Origin: Planctomycetaceae bacterium
GTDB taxonomy: Bacteria; Planctomycetota; Planctomycetia; Pirellulales; Thermoguttaceae
Reading direction: 5' to 3'
DNA: 17,338 nucleotides
NCBI GenBank assembly: GCA_031287585.1
Contig: JAITST010000084.1
Span: forward strand, 1 to 17,338
Shown here in pieces: positions 7,207 through 14,596 of the stretch. A model generated the notes under the pieces. The model saw only the letters and a program-made list of their open reading frames with translations. It was not told the DNA's origin and did no database searches. The position numbers and the translations under genes were made by a program. How positions within the stretch are numbered: position 1 is the stretch's first letter; every line of letters starts with the position of its first letter.

Positions 7207-7959
7207 CTATAACTGAGCCGTCGTCAGTGATTCGTTTACCAAGTGCAAACCGCACTCGGTTTTGAGTTGTCCTGACCAGCGCCCCGCTCTTTCGTCTTCT
7301 CCGGGCAACGTTTGTCTCGTGCAAGGCGCACAACCTATGCTCGTATAGCCATGGTCATACAGGAGATTGTACGGAATCGACTTACCGACGATTTTATCCC
7401 AAACTTGCTTATTTGTCCAGTACGCCAGCGGCGCAATTTTTACCAAACCGAATTTTCTGTCCCAACCGACTACCGGCGTGTTCGCCCGCGTCGGTGATTG
7501 GTCACGTCTTATACCGGAAATCCATGCGTCGTATTTCGGTGCGATACGTTCCAACACTTGTATCTTCCGTTCGTAACAACAACGGTTAGAATCGGTCTTG
7601 TGAACCGCGCCGCCGTTCGCCGCCTCGTATTCAGCGACTGAAAGCTCCGCCGATTCCCTGCGAATCGCAATACCATATTTCGTACTTATTCGTTCCAATA
7701 GTTCCAGCGTTTCGGGAAACTGATAACCAGTATCCAAGTTGAAAACCGGAATCTTCGGCTCTATTTCCGCGAGTATCGAAAGGATAACGCAACCGCCGCT
7801 GCCGAGTGCCGTACCCATCGTAAGTTTCGGCGAGTATGTCTCAATCGCCCAACGTAGAATCGTTTCGGGATCGCGGTTTTCGAGTTGCGTGTTCCAATGA
7901 TTGATAAAATCAGATTGTTCCTGTGTAGGTTGTTTTGGTATAGTTGCTGTTGTTGTCAT
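7207..7959 (-). CDS. cysH: Phospho/adenylyl-sulfate reductase, iron-sulfur type
   Basis: This 250-residue cytosolic enzyme reduces activated sulfate to sulfite. It has the PP-loop region TALGSGGC (50-57), the substrate-loop motif LDTGYQFPET (75-84), and the C-terminal catalytic ECGLH with Cys236. The cluster ligands are all present: Cys127-Cys128 and Cys210-x-x-Cys213. In this family the CC...CxxC set binds a [4Fe-4S] cluster and marks the form that normally uses adenylyl sulfate (APS) rather than PAPS; that preference is inferred. Its ATG overlaps the cysA stop codon as ATGA, so it is translationally coupled to the transporter. Sulfite made here would feed the small sulfite reductase-like protein at 12522-13232. 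Confidence 0.95.
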   Translation of the reverse strand: MTTTATIPKQPTQEQSDFINHWNTQLENRDPETILRWAIETYSPKLTMGTALGSGGCVILSILAEIEPKIPVFNLDTGYQFPETLELLERISTKYGIAIRRESAELSVAEYEAANGGAVHKTDSNRCCYERKIQVLERIAPKYDAWISGIRRDQSPTRANTPVVGWDRKFGLVKIAPLAYWTNKQVWDKIVGKSIPYNLLYDHGYTSIGCAPCTRQTLPGEDERAGRWSGQLKTECGLHLVNESLTTAQL

Positions 7960-9005
7960 ATAACATAATCCTCTTCAAATACAACTGTATTTGTCGGTAC
8001 TACTGACACCGTATCGCCGACTTTGAATTTGTGTAACAAGTATTTTTCGTGCGACATCTCTACAAAAATTTCTTTTTCGCTGTGGTCACTTAACTCAATC
8101 TTCGCTATCGAACCTGCTAGTTGAATACGTCGAATTTTCGCGGGAAAACCGACATTTTGCGGGTCGGTTGGCACAAGTTCAATTTCGTGTGGACGAACAA
8201 AAAACTTTTCTTGTTTGACATCTGTTGACTGGTCGAACACGATTTGCCCCGCGACAACGCGTCCGTGAAACAAGTTCACGCTTCCGAGAAAATCCATCAC
8301 GAACGCACTCTTGGGGTGATGAAAAACTTCGACCGGTGTTCCTTCCTGCTCAATATGCCCCGCGTTCATCACGATAACACGGTCAGCGAGTTCGAGTGCT
8401 TCCTCTTGGTCGTGCGTAACAAAAACGCTTGTGAGTTTGATTTCGTCGTGTAACCGGCGCAGCCATCGCCGCAGGTTCTGTCTAACTCTCGCATCAAGCG
8501 CGCCAAACGGTTCGTCGAGCAACAAAAATTTTGGTTCGATTGCCAACGCCCGCGCGAGTGCGACACGTTGACGCTGCCCACCGGAAAGTTGGTCGGGATA
8601 ACGTGACTCCATACCGTCGAGTTGAATCAGGTGAATTAACTCATCTACCCGGCGTTTGATTTCCGCACGCGAAATACGGTTCACGCCGCGTCTTACACGT
8701 AATCCGAATGCGATATTCTCGAATACCGTTTGATGACGAAAGAGCGCGTAATGCTGGAACACAAAACCGACGCGGCGTTCCGCGATACGATTACCGACGA
8801 CGCTTTGGTTCTTGAACAAGATGTCCGAGTTGTATCCCGCTTCAAACTCTTCAAGTCCCGCGATGATGCGTAACAAGGTAGTTTTGCCGGAACCCGACGG
8901 ACCAAGCAGCGCGACAAGTTCGCCGTCCGGTATTTTCAGACTAATGTTGTCAAGAGCAGTGAATTTACCAAAACGCTTATTGATGTTTTTTACTTCGATT
9001 CCCAT
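7956..9005 (-). CDS. cysA: Sulfate/thiosulfate ABC transporter ATPase
   Basis: This 349-residue protein is the cytoplasmic ATPase that powers sulfate or thiosulfate import. Motifs in order are Walker A GPSGSGKTT (about 34-42), Q-loop QHYALF, signature LSGGQRQRVALARAL, Walker B LLLDEPFGALD, and the H-loop VTHD. A C-terminal TOBE-like region (about 230-345) is present, as is normal for CysA. It follows cysW with a 69-bp gap and overlaps cysH by four bases. Presence with both CysT and CysW and an Sbp-type binding protein fixes the sulfate assignment better than the ATPase alone. A nearby alternative, molybdate ModC, is excluded by the partners. Confidence 0.95.
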   Translation of the reverse strand: MGIEVKNINKRFGKFTALDNISLKIPDGELVALLGPSGSGKTTLLRIIAGLEEFEAGYNSDILFKNQSVVGNRIAERRVGFVFQHYALFRHQTVFENIAFGLRVRRGVNRISRAEIKRRVDELIHLIQLDGMESRYPDQLSGGQRQRVALARALAIEPKFLLLDEPFGALDARVRQNLRRWLRRLHDEIKLTSVFVTHDQEEALELADRVIVMNAGHIEQEGTPVEVFHHPKSAFVMDFLGSVNLFHGRVVAGQIVFDQSTDVKQEKFFVRPHEIELVPTDPQNVGFPAKIRRIQLAGSIAKIELSDHSEKEIFVEMSHEKYLLHKFKVGDTVSVVPTNTVVFEEDYVI

Positions 9006-9074
9006 TTGTGAAGTGTGTTTGTTATGTGTTATGTGATTGACAGACTACAGTCTTTCGTTAAACGTATCCTAAAA

Positions 9075-9896
9075 TTAGTATTTCTCCCGCCATTCGATAA
9101 CAGACTTCGCAACCAGCGTCACCAATGCCAACGCCGCCAGCAACGTAGCGATTGAAAACGCCGCAACCGTCGAATAACTCGCGTACAATGTTTCGATATA
9201 CAACGGCATCGTGTTGGTCTCGCCGCGTATGTGTCCCGACACTACGCTCACCGCTCCGAATTCACCCATTGCTCTTGCGTTGCACAGTATTATTCCATAC
9301 AACAAACCCCACTTGATATTCGGCAGCGTAACCCGCCAAAACACGTCCCAACCGCCCGCTCCGAGCGTCACCGCCGCTTCCTCTTCGAGCGTTCCTTGTT
9401 CCTGCATTAACGGAATCAACTCACGCGCGACAAACGGGAACGTAACAAAAATTGTCGCAAGCACAATACCCGGTACCGCATAGATGATTTTGATGTCGTG
9501 TGCGAGTAACCAACTTCCAAGCGCGGTACGTTGTCCGAACGCGAGAACGAAAACCAGACCAGCAATGACTGGCGAAATCGCGAACGGCAAGTCAATTAAC
9601 GTTATCAAAACGCTCTTTCCCCAAAACTCAAACTTCGCGATACACCACGCCGCCATCACTCCGAATACGATGTTTAGCGGAACCGCAATCGCCGCCGTAA
9701 CGAGTGTAAGCCGAATCGCCGACCACGCATACTGGTCTTTGAAACTATTGAAATAAGCCGCAACTCCTTTATGCAACGCTTCCGCAAAAATCGATATCAG
9801 CGGCAACACAAGAAAAAATGCGACAAACAAAAACGTTGTACCAACCAAAAGCGTCGGAACAATTCGTGAAGTCCAAGGTGTTGATATGTTTTTCAT
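9075..9896 (-). CDS. cysW: Sulfate/thiosulfate ABC transporter permease CysW
   Basis: This is a 273-residue inner-membrane permease with about six hydrophobic helices. The first follows a short cationic start (MKNISTPWTSR). The cytoplasmic coupling loop reads EEEAAVTLGAGGWDVFWRVTLP, the EAA motif that docks on CysA, and the downstream NARAMGEFGAVSVVSGHIRG segment is characteristic of the CysW branch. It pairs with CysT to form the channel. The 281-bp gap to cysT upstream is unusually long for this operon and is largely filled by a palindromic repeat (9934-10095). Transcription through that repeat is assumed. Confidence 0.93.
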   Translation of the reverse strand: MKNISTPWTSRIVPTLLVGTTFLFVAFFLVLPLISIFAEALHKGVAAYFNSFKDQYAWSAIRLTLVTAAIAVPLNIVFGVMAAWCIAKFEFWGKSVLITLIDLPFAISPVIAGLVFVLAFGQRTALGSWLLAHDIKIIYAVPGIVLATIFVTFPFVARELIPLMQEQGTLEEEAAVTLGAGGWDVFWRVTLPNIKWGLLYGIILCNARAMGEFGAVSVVSGHIRGETNTMPLYIETLYASYSTVAAFSIATLLAALALVTLVAKSVIEWREKY

Positions 9897-9933
9897 AATT
9901 TATGTAAAGCGAGGATTTGTGATTTATGTTGAA

Positions 9934-10095
9934 CACGATTGAAAATTATTTATTGTGAAAACGTTAGATGCAACGTCTCCACATATCATTGCCCCGTAAG
10001 GGGTTGAATAAATTATTTGTTTCAATCAGTAGTCTTGTTGAACCCCTTGCGGGGCAAAAACGTCGAGTATAACGTCTCTACAATTTTCAATCGTG
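9934..10095. repeat. MITE-like palindromic element, copy 1, inside the sulfate operon
   Basis: A 162-bp element bounded by a perfect 14-bp inverted repeat, CACGATTGAAAATT at 9934-9947 and its complement at 10082-10095. Inside are two short palindromes, CCCCGTAAGGGG (9992-10003) and CCCCTTGCGGGG (10043-10054), themselves mirrored. There is also a sub-module, GTGAAAACGTT (9955-9965) with AACGTCTCCAC (9972-9982). Its right end, read on the minus strand, matches 26 of 28 bases at the left end of copy 2 (from 13301). No ORF lies inside and no obvious target-site duplication is seen. It sits between cysT and cysW. Confidence 0.8.
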
Positions 10096-10177
10096 ACAGG
10101 ATATATTGTAATGTCCGCCAAATTATCCCGATAGAGGTTGTTCTGTTTCAGAACAAGTCCAATAATCTTCTCGCTGT

Positions 10178-11068
10178 TTACTTCCTCCTTCTAGCCAAAT
10201 ACTGCGTAAAATTGATTACAAACATCAACGCGAATGATGCCGTCAGCATTACAACCGAAATCGCTGTTGCTCCCGCGTAATCGTATTGTTGTAACTTCGC
10301 GACTATTAACAGCGAAGTGATTTCTGTTTCGTATGGGAGATTGCCGGAGATGAATACTACCGAGCCGTATTCGCCTAACGCCCGTGCGAACGCCAGCGTG
10401 AAACCAGTCATCAACGACGGAAAAACCGACGGCAAAATCACTCGCCGAAACGTTTGAAATTTTGTCGCGCCGAGCGACTCGGCGGCTTCTTCGACTTCGC
10501 GGTCAAGGTCTTCAAGAGCAGGTTGCAACGTTCGTACAACAAACGGCAAACCGATAAACGTGAGCGCTATAAACACGCCGAACTGCGAATACGCCAACTG
10601 CAATCCGTCGTATCTATTCAGATACGGAATGTTCATAAAATCCAATCCGTGTTCTTCGGCAAAGATAACAAGTTTACTGCCGTATTTTGCCGCTAACGAA
10701 CCAACCCAGCCGTTTGACGCACACAACGCTGTGAGCGCGATTCCAGAAACCGCGGTCGGCATCGCGAACGGCATATCAATTAACGCGTCAACAACGCGCC
10801 GCCCGAAGAACCGGTAACGAACCAACGACCAAGCCGCGATAAAACCGAATACCGCGTTCACCAGAGCCGCCAAAAACGCTGCCCCGAATGTCAACTTGTA
10901 AGACGCAATAACCTGCTTCGACCCAACCGCCTTGACAAAATCAGCGAACGACAGCGACATCGTACTCCAAACAAGCAATGCAAGCGGTATTAAAACGACG
11001 ATGCTTAAGTACGTAACCGAAACGCCAAGAGTTAAACCAAAGCCGGGCAATACGGAATGTTTTTTCAT
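10178..11068 (-). CDS. cysT: Sulfate/thiosulfate ABC transporter permease CysT
   Basis: This is a 296-residue inner-membrane permease (also called CysU), read from the ATG at 11066-11068 (MKKHSVLPGFGLTLG). A longer frame to 11137 runs through AT-rich repeat sequence and encodes an implausible lysine-rich lead, so I rejected it. Hydrophobic helices span the chain. The coupling motif EEAAESLGATKFQTFRRVILP and the following FARALGEYGSVVFISGNLP segment are characteristic of CysT. It partners with CysW, CysA and the binding protein upstream. The last helix and a basic LARRRK tail complete a normal-length protein. Confidence 0.93.
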   Translation of the reverse strand: MKKHSVLPGFGLTLGVSVTYLSIVVLIPLALLVWSTMSLSFADFVKAVGSKQVIASYKLTFGAAFLAALVNAVFGFIAAWSLVRYRFFGRRVVDALIDMPFAMPTAVSGIALTALCASNGWVGSLAAKYGSKLVIFAEEHGLDFMNIPYLNRYDGLQLAYSQFGVFIALTFIGLPFVVRTLQPALEDLDREVEEAAESLGATKFQTFRRVILPSVFPSLMTGFTLAFARALGEYGSVVFISGNLPYETEITSLLIVAKLQQYDYAGATAISVVMLTASFALMFVINFTQYLARRRK

Positions 11069-11165
11069 AAAATTTTTGCTAATTTTAGATTTCAGATTTT
11101 TGAATTGCGATTTTTTTATTTCTAAATCCAAAATCACAAATCAAAAATCTAAAATCAGAAATTCA
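11069..11165. repeat. AT-rich imperfect inverted repeat between the binding-protein gene and cysT
   Basis: The gap is made of variants of AAATCTAAAATC and its complement (GATTTCAGATTTTTG at one end, AAAAATCTAAAATCAG at the other) and can form an imperfect hairpin. A 22-bp stretch at 11135-11156 recurs at 14569-14590 with one mismatch. It may set different expression levels for the binding protein and the permeases; this is inference. Confidence 0.45.
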
Positions 11166-11216
11166 TTATTCAGGGCGGTCAATTCCGCCCCGATTCAGCG
11201 TATCATCACGGCTTTG

Positions 11217-12260
11217 CTACCTTGTGTTGATCTGGTCAAACACTCCGCCGTCGCTGAAATGTTCTTTCTGCGCTTTCTGCCAGCCGCCGAATACATCGTC
11301 GATAGTGAACAGTTCTACCTTCGCGAAGTTGTTCTTATACTTTTCAAGTATTTTTGCGTCACGCGGACGATAGAAATTCCTCGCCGCGATTTCCTGACCT
11401 TCGGGGCTGTACAGATATTTCAGATACGCTTCGGCAACCGCCCGCGTTTTCTTTTTGTCAACAACCTTGTCAATAAGCGCAACTGGCGGCTCCGCTAATA
11501 TACTTATCGGCGGAACAACGATTTCATACTTGTCCGCACCATATTCACGAACCGCGAGATACGCTTCGTTTTCCCAGTTGAGCAACACATCGCCCTGACC
11601 GCGCTGCACAAATGATTGCGTCGAACCGCGTGCGCCCGAATCAAGGACTTTCACCTGCTTGTAAACTTTCAACGTGTAATCGCGTGCCTTTTTCTGCGCG
11701 GCGGCTACTTCTTTATCGTACTGCGGGTCGTTGAGTTTTTTCAGGTCGCCGAGTTCCTGCTTCAATACCGCCCCCCAACCGGCGAGGTAACTCCACCTCG
11801 CAACACCCGATGTTTTCGGATGTGCGGCAATGATTGAGACACCCGGCTTTACCAAATCGTTCCACGTTTTGATGTTTTTCGGGTTGCCCTTACGGACTAG
11901 GAACACGACCGTTGACGTATAAGGGGTGCTGTTATTGGGCAACCTTTTCTGCCATTCGGTCGGCAAGATTTTCGACTTTTCGGCAATGCTCTCAATGTCA
12001 TAAGCAAGTGCCAGTGTAACGACATCCGCCTCTAAACCCTCAATGACAGCATTTGCCTGTCCACCGCTGCCGCCGTGCGATTGGTTGACCGTAACATTGT
12101 CGCCGGTCGCGGCTTTGTAATGTTTCGCGAACGCCGCGTTGAACTGTTCATAGAGTTCGCGGGTTGGGTCATACGAAACGTTGAGCAACTTAAAATCGGC
12201 TGCAAGTAAGGATGCCGAAAGAATCGCGGCAACGGTTAATGTAGTAAAAAACGTTCTCAT
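11217..12260 (-). CDS. sbp: Periplasmic sulfate-binding protein
   Basis: This 347-residue secreted protein captures sulfate (or thiosulfate) for the CysTWA importer. It starts with a clear signal peptide, MRTFFTTLTVAAILSASLLAA, cleaved probably before DFKLLNVSYDPTRELY. That last segment is the hallmark N-terminus of the Sbp/CysP family. Further family motifs are NQSHGGSGGQANAV, KTSGVARWSYLAGWG, GARGSTQSF and GQGDVLLNWENEA, which line the anion site. The ATG has AGAGGA at 12267-12272. Sbp and CysP cannot be told apart safely here. It is the first gene of the transporter operon and lies about 75 bp downstream of a sigma-54-type promoter. Confidence 0.93.
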   Translation of the reverse strand: MRTFFTTLTVAAILSASLLAADFKLLNVSYDPTRELYEQFNAAFAKHYKAATGDNVTVNQSHGGSGGQANAVIEGLEADVVTLALAYDIESIAEKSKILPTEWQKRLPNNSTPYTSTVVFLVRKGNPKNIKTWNDLVKPGVSIIAAHPKTSGVARWSYLAGWGAVLKQELGDLKKLNDPQYDKEVAAAQKKARDYTLKVYKQVKVLDSGARGSTQSFVQRGQGDVLLNWENEAYLAVREYGADKYEIVVPPISILAEPPVALIDKVVDKKKTRAVAEAYLKYLYSPEGQEIAARNFYRPRDAKILEKYKNNFAKVELFTIDDVFGGWQKAQKEHFSDGGVFDQINTR

Positions 12261-12334
12261 GGAAATTCCTCTAAGTTAATGTTTTTGGAAATAGCGTGTT
12301 ACAATACGTTTATTATAACCAATACTTGGTAAAG

Positions 12335-12350
12335 TGCAAGATGTATGCCA
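12335..12350 (-). promoter_or_regulatory. Sigma-54 (-24/-12) promoter of the sulfate transport operon
   Basis: The minus strand reads TGGCATACATCTTGCA. It has GG and GC exactly 10 bases apart and differs from the consensus TGGCACG-N4-TTGCW only after TGGCA. The predicted start is near 12324, leaving a leader of about 64 bases before the binding-protein gene. A nearly identical element precedes the sigma-54 activator gene (15745-15760). Confidence 0.75.
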
Positions 12351-12379
12351 GAGAGATTTTATGGGCTAGTGTGTTTTGG

Positions 12380-12523
12380 GCGAAATGTCGGTAAAGGCAA
12401 TTAAAAGGAAAATAAGTAACGTAGGGACGGTGTGGCGGTGACAATCGTTCGACCAAAATACCGCCCATAACGAGATTGCGCTAGCAAAACCACGCCGTCA
12501 AATATGCTACACCGCGAAATGTC
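12380..12523. promoter_or_regulatory. Candidate activator-binding region upstream of the sulfate promoter
   Basis: The decamer GCGAAATGTC occurs at 12380-12389 and 12514-12523. A related GTGAAATGCA lies at 15802-15811, upstream of the activator's own promoter. Between the two copies are inverted repeats GACGGTGTGG (12426-12435) with CCACGCCGTC (12490-12499, one wobble) and GGCGGT (12434-12439) with ACCGCC (12460-12465). The position suits sigma-54 activator sites. Binding is not shown. Confidence 0.35.
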
Positions 12524-13232
12524 ACGGGGCAAATTCAGTTTCTTCCAGCAAATTTGATAGCCCGATTCGTTTTATCGTTGTGCCGAAACGTTCTTTGTCG
12601 TTACCGTTCGCGGCATACCAGTCGATGATTTTTTTTATTACCGTCAGCAATTTGCGTTCGGTTGAAACGACAAACGGAAGTTTATCACCCCAACGCGGTG
12701 TTTCGCCAGCCATTCCACCGACGAACACAACAAAACCGGTTGCAATTCCCATCACTCCGAGGTCGTTTTCGTGCGGTTTTGAACAACAATGCTTACATCC
12801 GCAGACCGCGATTTTGAACTTGTGCGGTAACTTACCGCGTTTACCAAATTTTTTGAACAGAACGGTTGCGAGTTTTTGTGTATCGATGTTACCCAACTTG
12901 CAGTACGTTCCCGGACAAGCGACAATCGCTCGCACGCACTTCCCGCTGCGGGCTGGTTCAAGCGGCAACTTCGCTACCGCCGTCCGCATCTTGTCAAGTT
13001 TCGCGTAAGGAATATGAGGAATTTCGACACCCTGCCGCGTAGTGAAATGGACAGTACCGTCACCGTAACGGTCAGCAATAGCAGCCACAGCCCGAAGTTT
13101 ATCAGTAGTCATCAAACCGCCGACAACAAGAAACCGAGCGGAAAAATGAGTCATCCCGCGTTCGGCAAAAATAGCGTTCTCCTTCAACGCCGCAATTTCG
13201 GCATCAGTGATTTTAGACGGTTTGTTTGACAT
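12522..13232 (-). CDS. Small siroheme/[4Fe-4S] sulfite (or nitrite) reductase-like protein
   Basis: This 236-residue protein is about half the length of usual assimilatory sulfite reductases and contains a single ferredoxin-like half domain (about 28-80) followed by a siroheme/[4Fe-4S] domain. The cluster region shows CVRAIVACPGTYCKLG (Cys106, Cys111) and CGCKHCCSKPHENDLGVMG (Cys146, Cys150). The second pair has the standard C-x3-C spacing. The first is C-x4-C, where well-known family members have C-x5-C. Extra cysteines occur at 99, 144 and 149. The conserved TTRQGVEI segment, normally near the siroheme, is present. Probable role: reduction of sulfite from CysH to sulfide for CysK. Low-molecular-weight reductases of this type need a separate electron donor, and none is encoded here. 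Nitrite reduction cannot be excluded, but the neighbours argue for sulfite. Confidence 0.85.
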   Translation of the reverse strand: MSNKPSKITDAEIAALKENAIFAERGMTHFSARFLVVGGLMTTDKLRAVAAIADRYGDGTVHFTTRQGVEIPHIPYAKLDKMRTAVAKLPLEPARSGKCVRAIVACPGTYCKLGNIDTQKLATVLFKKFGKRGKLPHKFKIAVCGCKHCCSKPHENDLGVMGIATGFVVFVGGMAGETPRWGDKLPFVVSTERKLLTVIKKIIDWYAANGNDKERFGTTIKRIGLSNLLEETEFAP

Positions 13233-13300
13233 AAATAGGTTTTTGTTATTAAGTAGGTTGAGTTCTGTTCAGCGAGTGGAAATATGCCTGTTGCACCGAA

Positions 13301-13432
13301 CACGGTTGAAATTTGTAGAGACGTTATATGCAACGTTTCTACATCCTTGTCCCGTAGGGACTAAATCTTGATAACCCCGTGCGGCAACACGGGGTACGCA
13401 CCTGCTAACACTAGCCCCCCTACGGGGTAGGG
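13301..13432. repeat. MITE-like palindromic element, copy 2, between cysK and the sulfite reductase-like gene
   Basis: It begins CACGGTTGAAATTTG and matches the end of copy 1 at 26 of 28 bases. It then folds as a chain of hairpins: GTAGAGACGTT (13315-13325) with AACGTTTCTAC (13332-13342), GTCCC (13349-13353) with GGGAC (13357-13361), CCCCGTG (13375-13381) with CACGGGG (13388-13394), and CCCC-TAC-GGGG (13417-13427). The outer inverted repeat of copy 1 is missing at its right end. No ORF is present. Confidence 0.75.
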
Positions 13433-13504
13433 ATTAGCGTTGTTTCTTGACCACAAGCGTCACTCAATACGTTTGATAATCTAACATTTTGATTTACACT
13501 CTCA

Positions 13505-14437
13505 TCACACCGCAAACAACTTTGTCGATAAATACCGCTCACCGCAACTTGCGGCGATGGTTACTATTGTCTTCCCGCGATTTTCCGGTCTTGCGGCTAG
13601 GCGTGCCGCTACCGCCACGTTTGCCCCGCTGCTTATTCCCGCAAGGATTCCCTCCTCACGTGCCAAACGCCGTCCCCAGAAAAACGCTTCTTCCGCCGTT
13701 ACTGTCTCAACTCCGTTCACCAGTGACATATCCAAATTCTTCGGCACAAATCCCGCACCGATACCCTGAATCGCGTGCGCCCCCGGCTTACCGCCGGACA
13801 AGACTGGCGAGTCATACGGTTCAACCGCATACGCCAACAAGTCACGCCGTTGCCCGCGAAGGTAACGTGTAACACCAGTGAACGTGCCGCCTGTTCCGAC
13901 ACCGGCTAGGAAGATATCTACTTTCCCCTGCGTGTCCGCCCATATCTCGGGTCCCGTTGTCGTCTCGTGAATCGCGGGGTTTGACGGGTTTTCAAACTGT
14001 TGCGGTACCCACGAATTATGATTTGCGTTCGCAAGTTGATACGCCTCGTCGATAGCACCGCGCATACCGCTTGTACCGGGTGTTAGAACCAACTTCGCGC
14101 CGAGAGCGTTGAGCAATAACCGGCGTTCAACACTCATTGTTTCCGGCATAACCAGCGTGAGTTTCAAACCGTTAGCAGCAGCGACAAACGCGAGAGCGAT
14201 GCCAGTGTTACCGCTTGTCGGCTCGATGATTTCCGTTTCGGGATTGACAATCTCGGCGTTCTGTGCCGCGTCAATCATCGCGCGACCGATACGGTCTTTG
14301 ACACTTGAAAGCGGATTGAAAAATTCGAGTTTCAAAAGAACCGTAGCGTGTCCTTTTGGAATGATTCGTTTCAACTTGATAAGCGGCGTGTCGAAAGTCG
14401 TTTCGGTAATTGTGTTATAAATGCGGTTACGTCCCAT
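13505..14437 (-). CDS. cysK: Cysteine synthase (O-acetylserine sulfhydrylase)
   Basis: This 310-residue cytosolic PLP enzyme joins sulfide to O-acetylserine to make cysteine. It was read from the ATG at 14435-14437 (MGRNRIYNTITETTFDTPL); the longer frame to 14518 adds a hydrophobic lead not typical of the family. Motifs are NPLSSVKDRIG with the Schiff-base Lys47, the substrate loop EPTSGNTGIALA, the phosphate-cup GVGTGGTFTGV, and the C-terminal GILAGISSGAN with the serine near the cofactor ring. Length is normal for CysK. CysM or a cystathionine beta-synthase-type enzyme is a less likely alternative. It lies between the sigma-54 activator and the sulfite reductase-like gene, with 159 and 272 bp gaps. 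Confidence 0.93.
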   Translation of the reverse strand: MGRNRIYNTITETTFDTPLIKLKRIIPKGHATVLLKLEFFNPLSSVKDRIGRAMIDAAQNAEIVNPETEIIEPTSGNTGIALAFVAAANGLKLTLVMPETMSVERRLLLNALGAKLVLTPGTSGMRGAIDEAYQLANANHNSWVPQQFENPSNPAIHETTTGPEIWADTQGKVDIFLAGVGTGGTFTGVTRYLRGQRRDLLAYAVEPYDSPVLSGGKPGAHAIQGIGAGFVPKNLDMSLVNGVETVTAEEAFFWGRRLAREEGILAGISSGANVAVAARLAARPENRGKTIVTIAASCGERYLSTKLFAV

Positions 14438-14568
14438 AGAAAATCTCACGTTTAACGAAGGAATGAAAAAACAGAAAAACAATGCCCTAATTTTACCCGT
14501 TACTAATGAAAAATACAAGGATATTTTAGATTGCCTTCAATACGAAAAGTTACATCAATAACAACGAA

Positions 14569-14590
14569 CACAAATCATAAATCTAAAATC
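14569..14590. repeat. Second copy of a 22-bp AT-rich intergenic repeat
   Basis: It matches 11135-11156 at 21 of 22 positions in the same orientation and lies immediately after the end of the activator gene. Both copies are in gaps of the sulfur locus. Confidence 0.6.
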
Positions 14591-14596
14591 TAAAAC

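Noticed and set aside
11069..11137. N-terminal extension of CysT to 11137
   Set aside because: The extra codons are read from the AT-rich repeat. The later ATG gives the normal CysT N-terminus.
12426..12499. Intrinsic terminator after the sulfite reductase-like gene
   Set aside because: The inverted repeats there are not followed by a T run on the minus strand, so they are better treated as a possible regulatory site.
12580..13008. Plus-strand ORF of 142 codons opposite the sulfite reductase-like gene
   Set aside because: It is an antisense shadow. The minus-strand product carries clear siroheme and cluster motifs.
9934..13432. Possible CRISPR array or spaced direct repeats
   Set aside because: The repeats are palindromic, only two in number, 3 kb apart and not regularly spaced, and no cas genes are present.
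14483..14498. GG-N10-GC spacing on the minus strand upstream of cysK, resembling a third sigma-54 promoter
   Set aside because: Only the two dinucleotides fit (GGGTA and GGGCA in place of TGGCA and TTGCA). Such spacing is expected by chance every few hundred bases, so it is not called.
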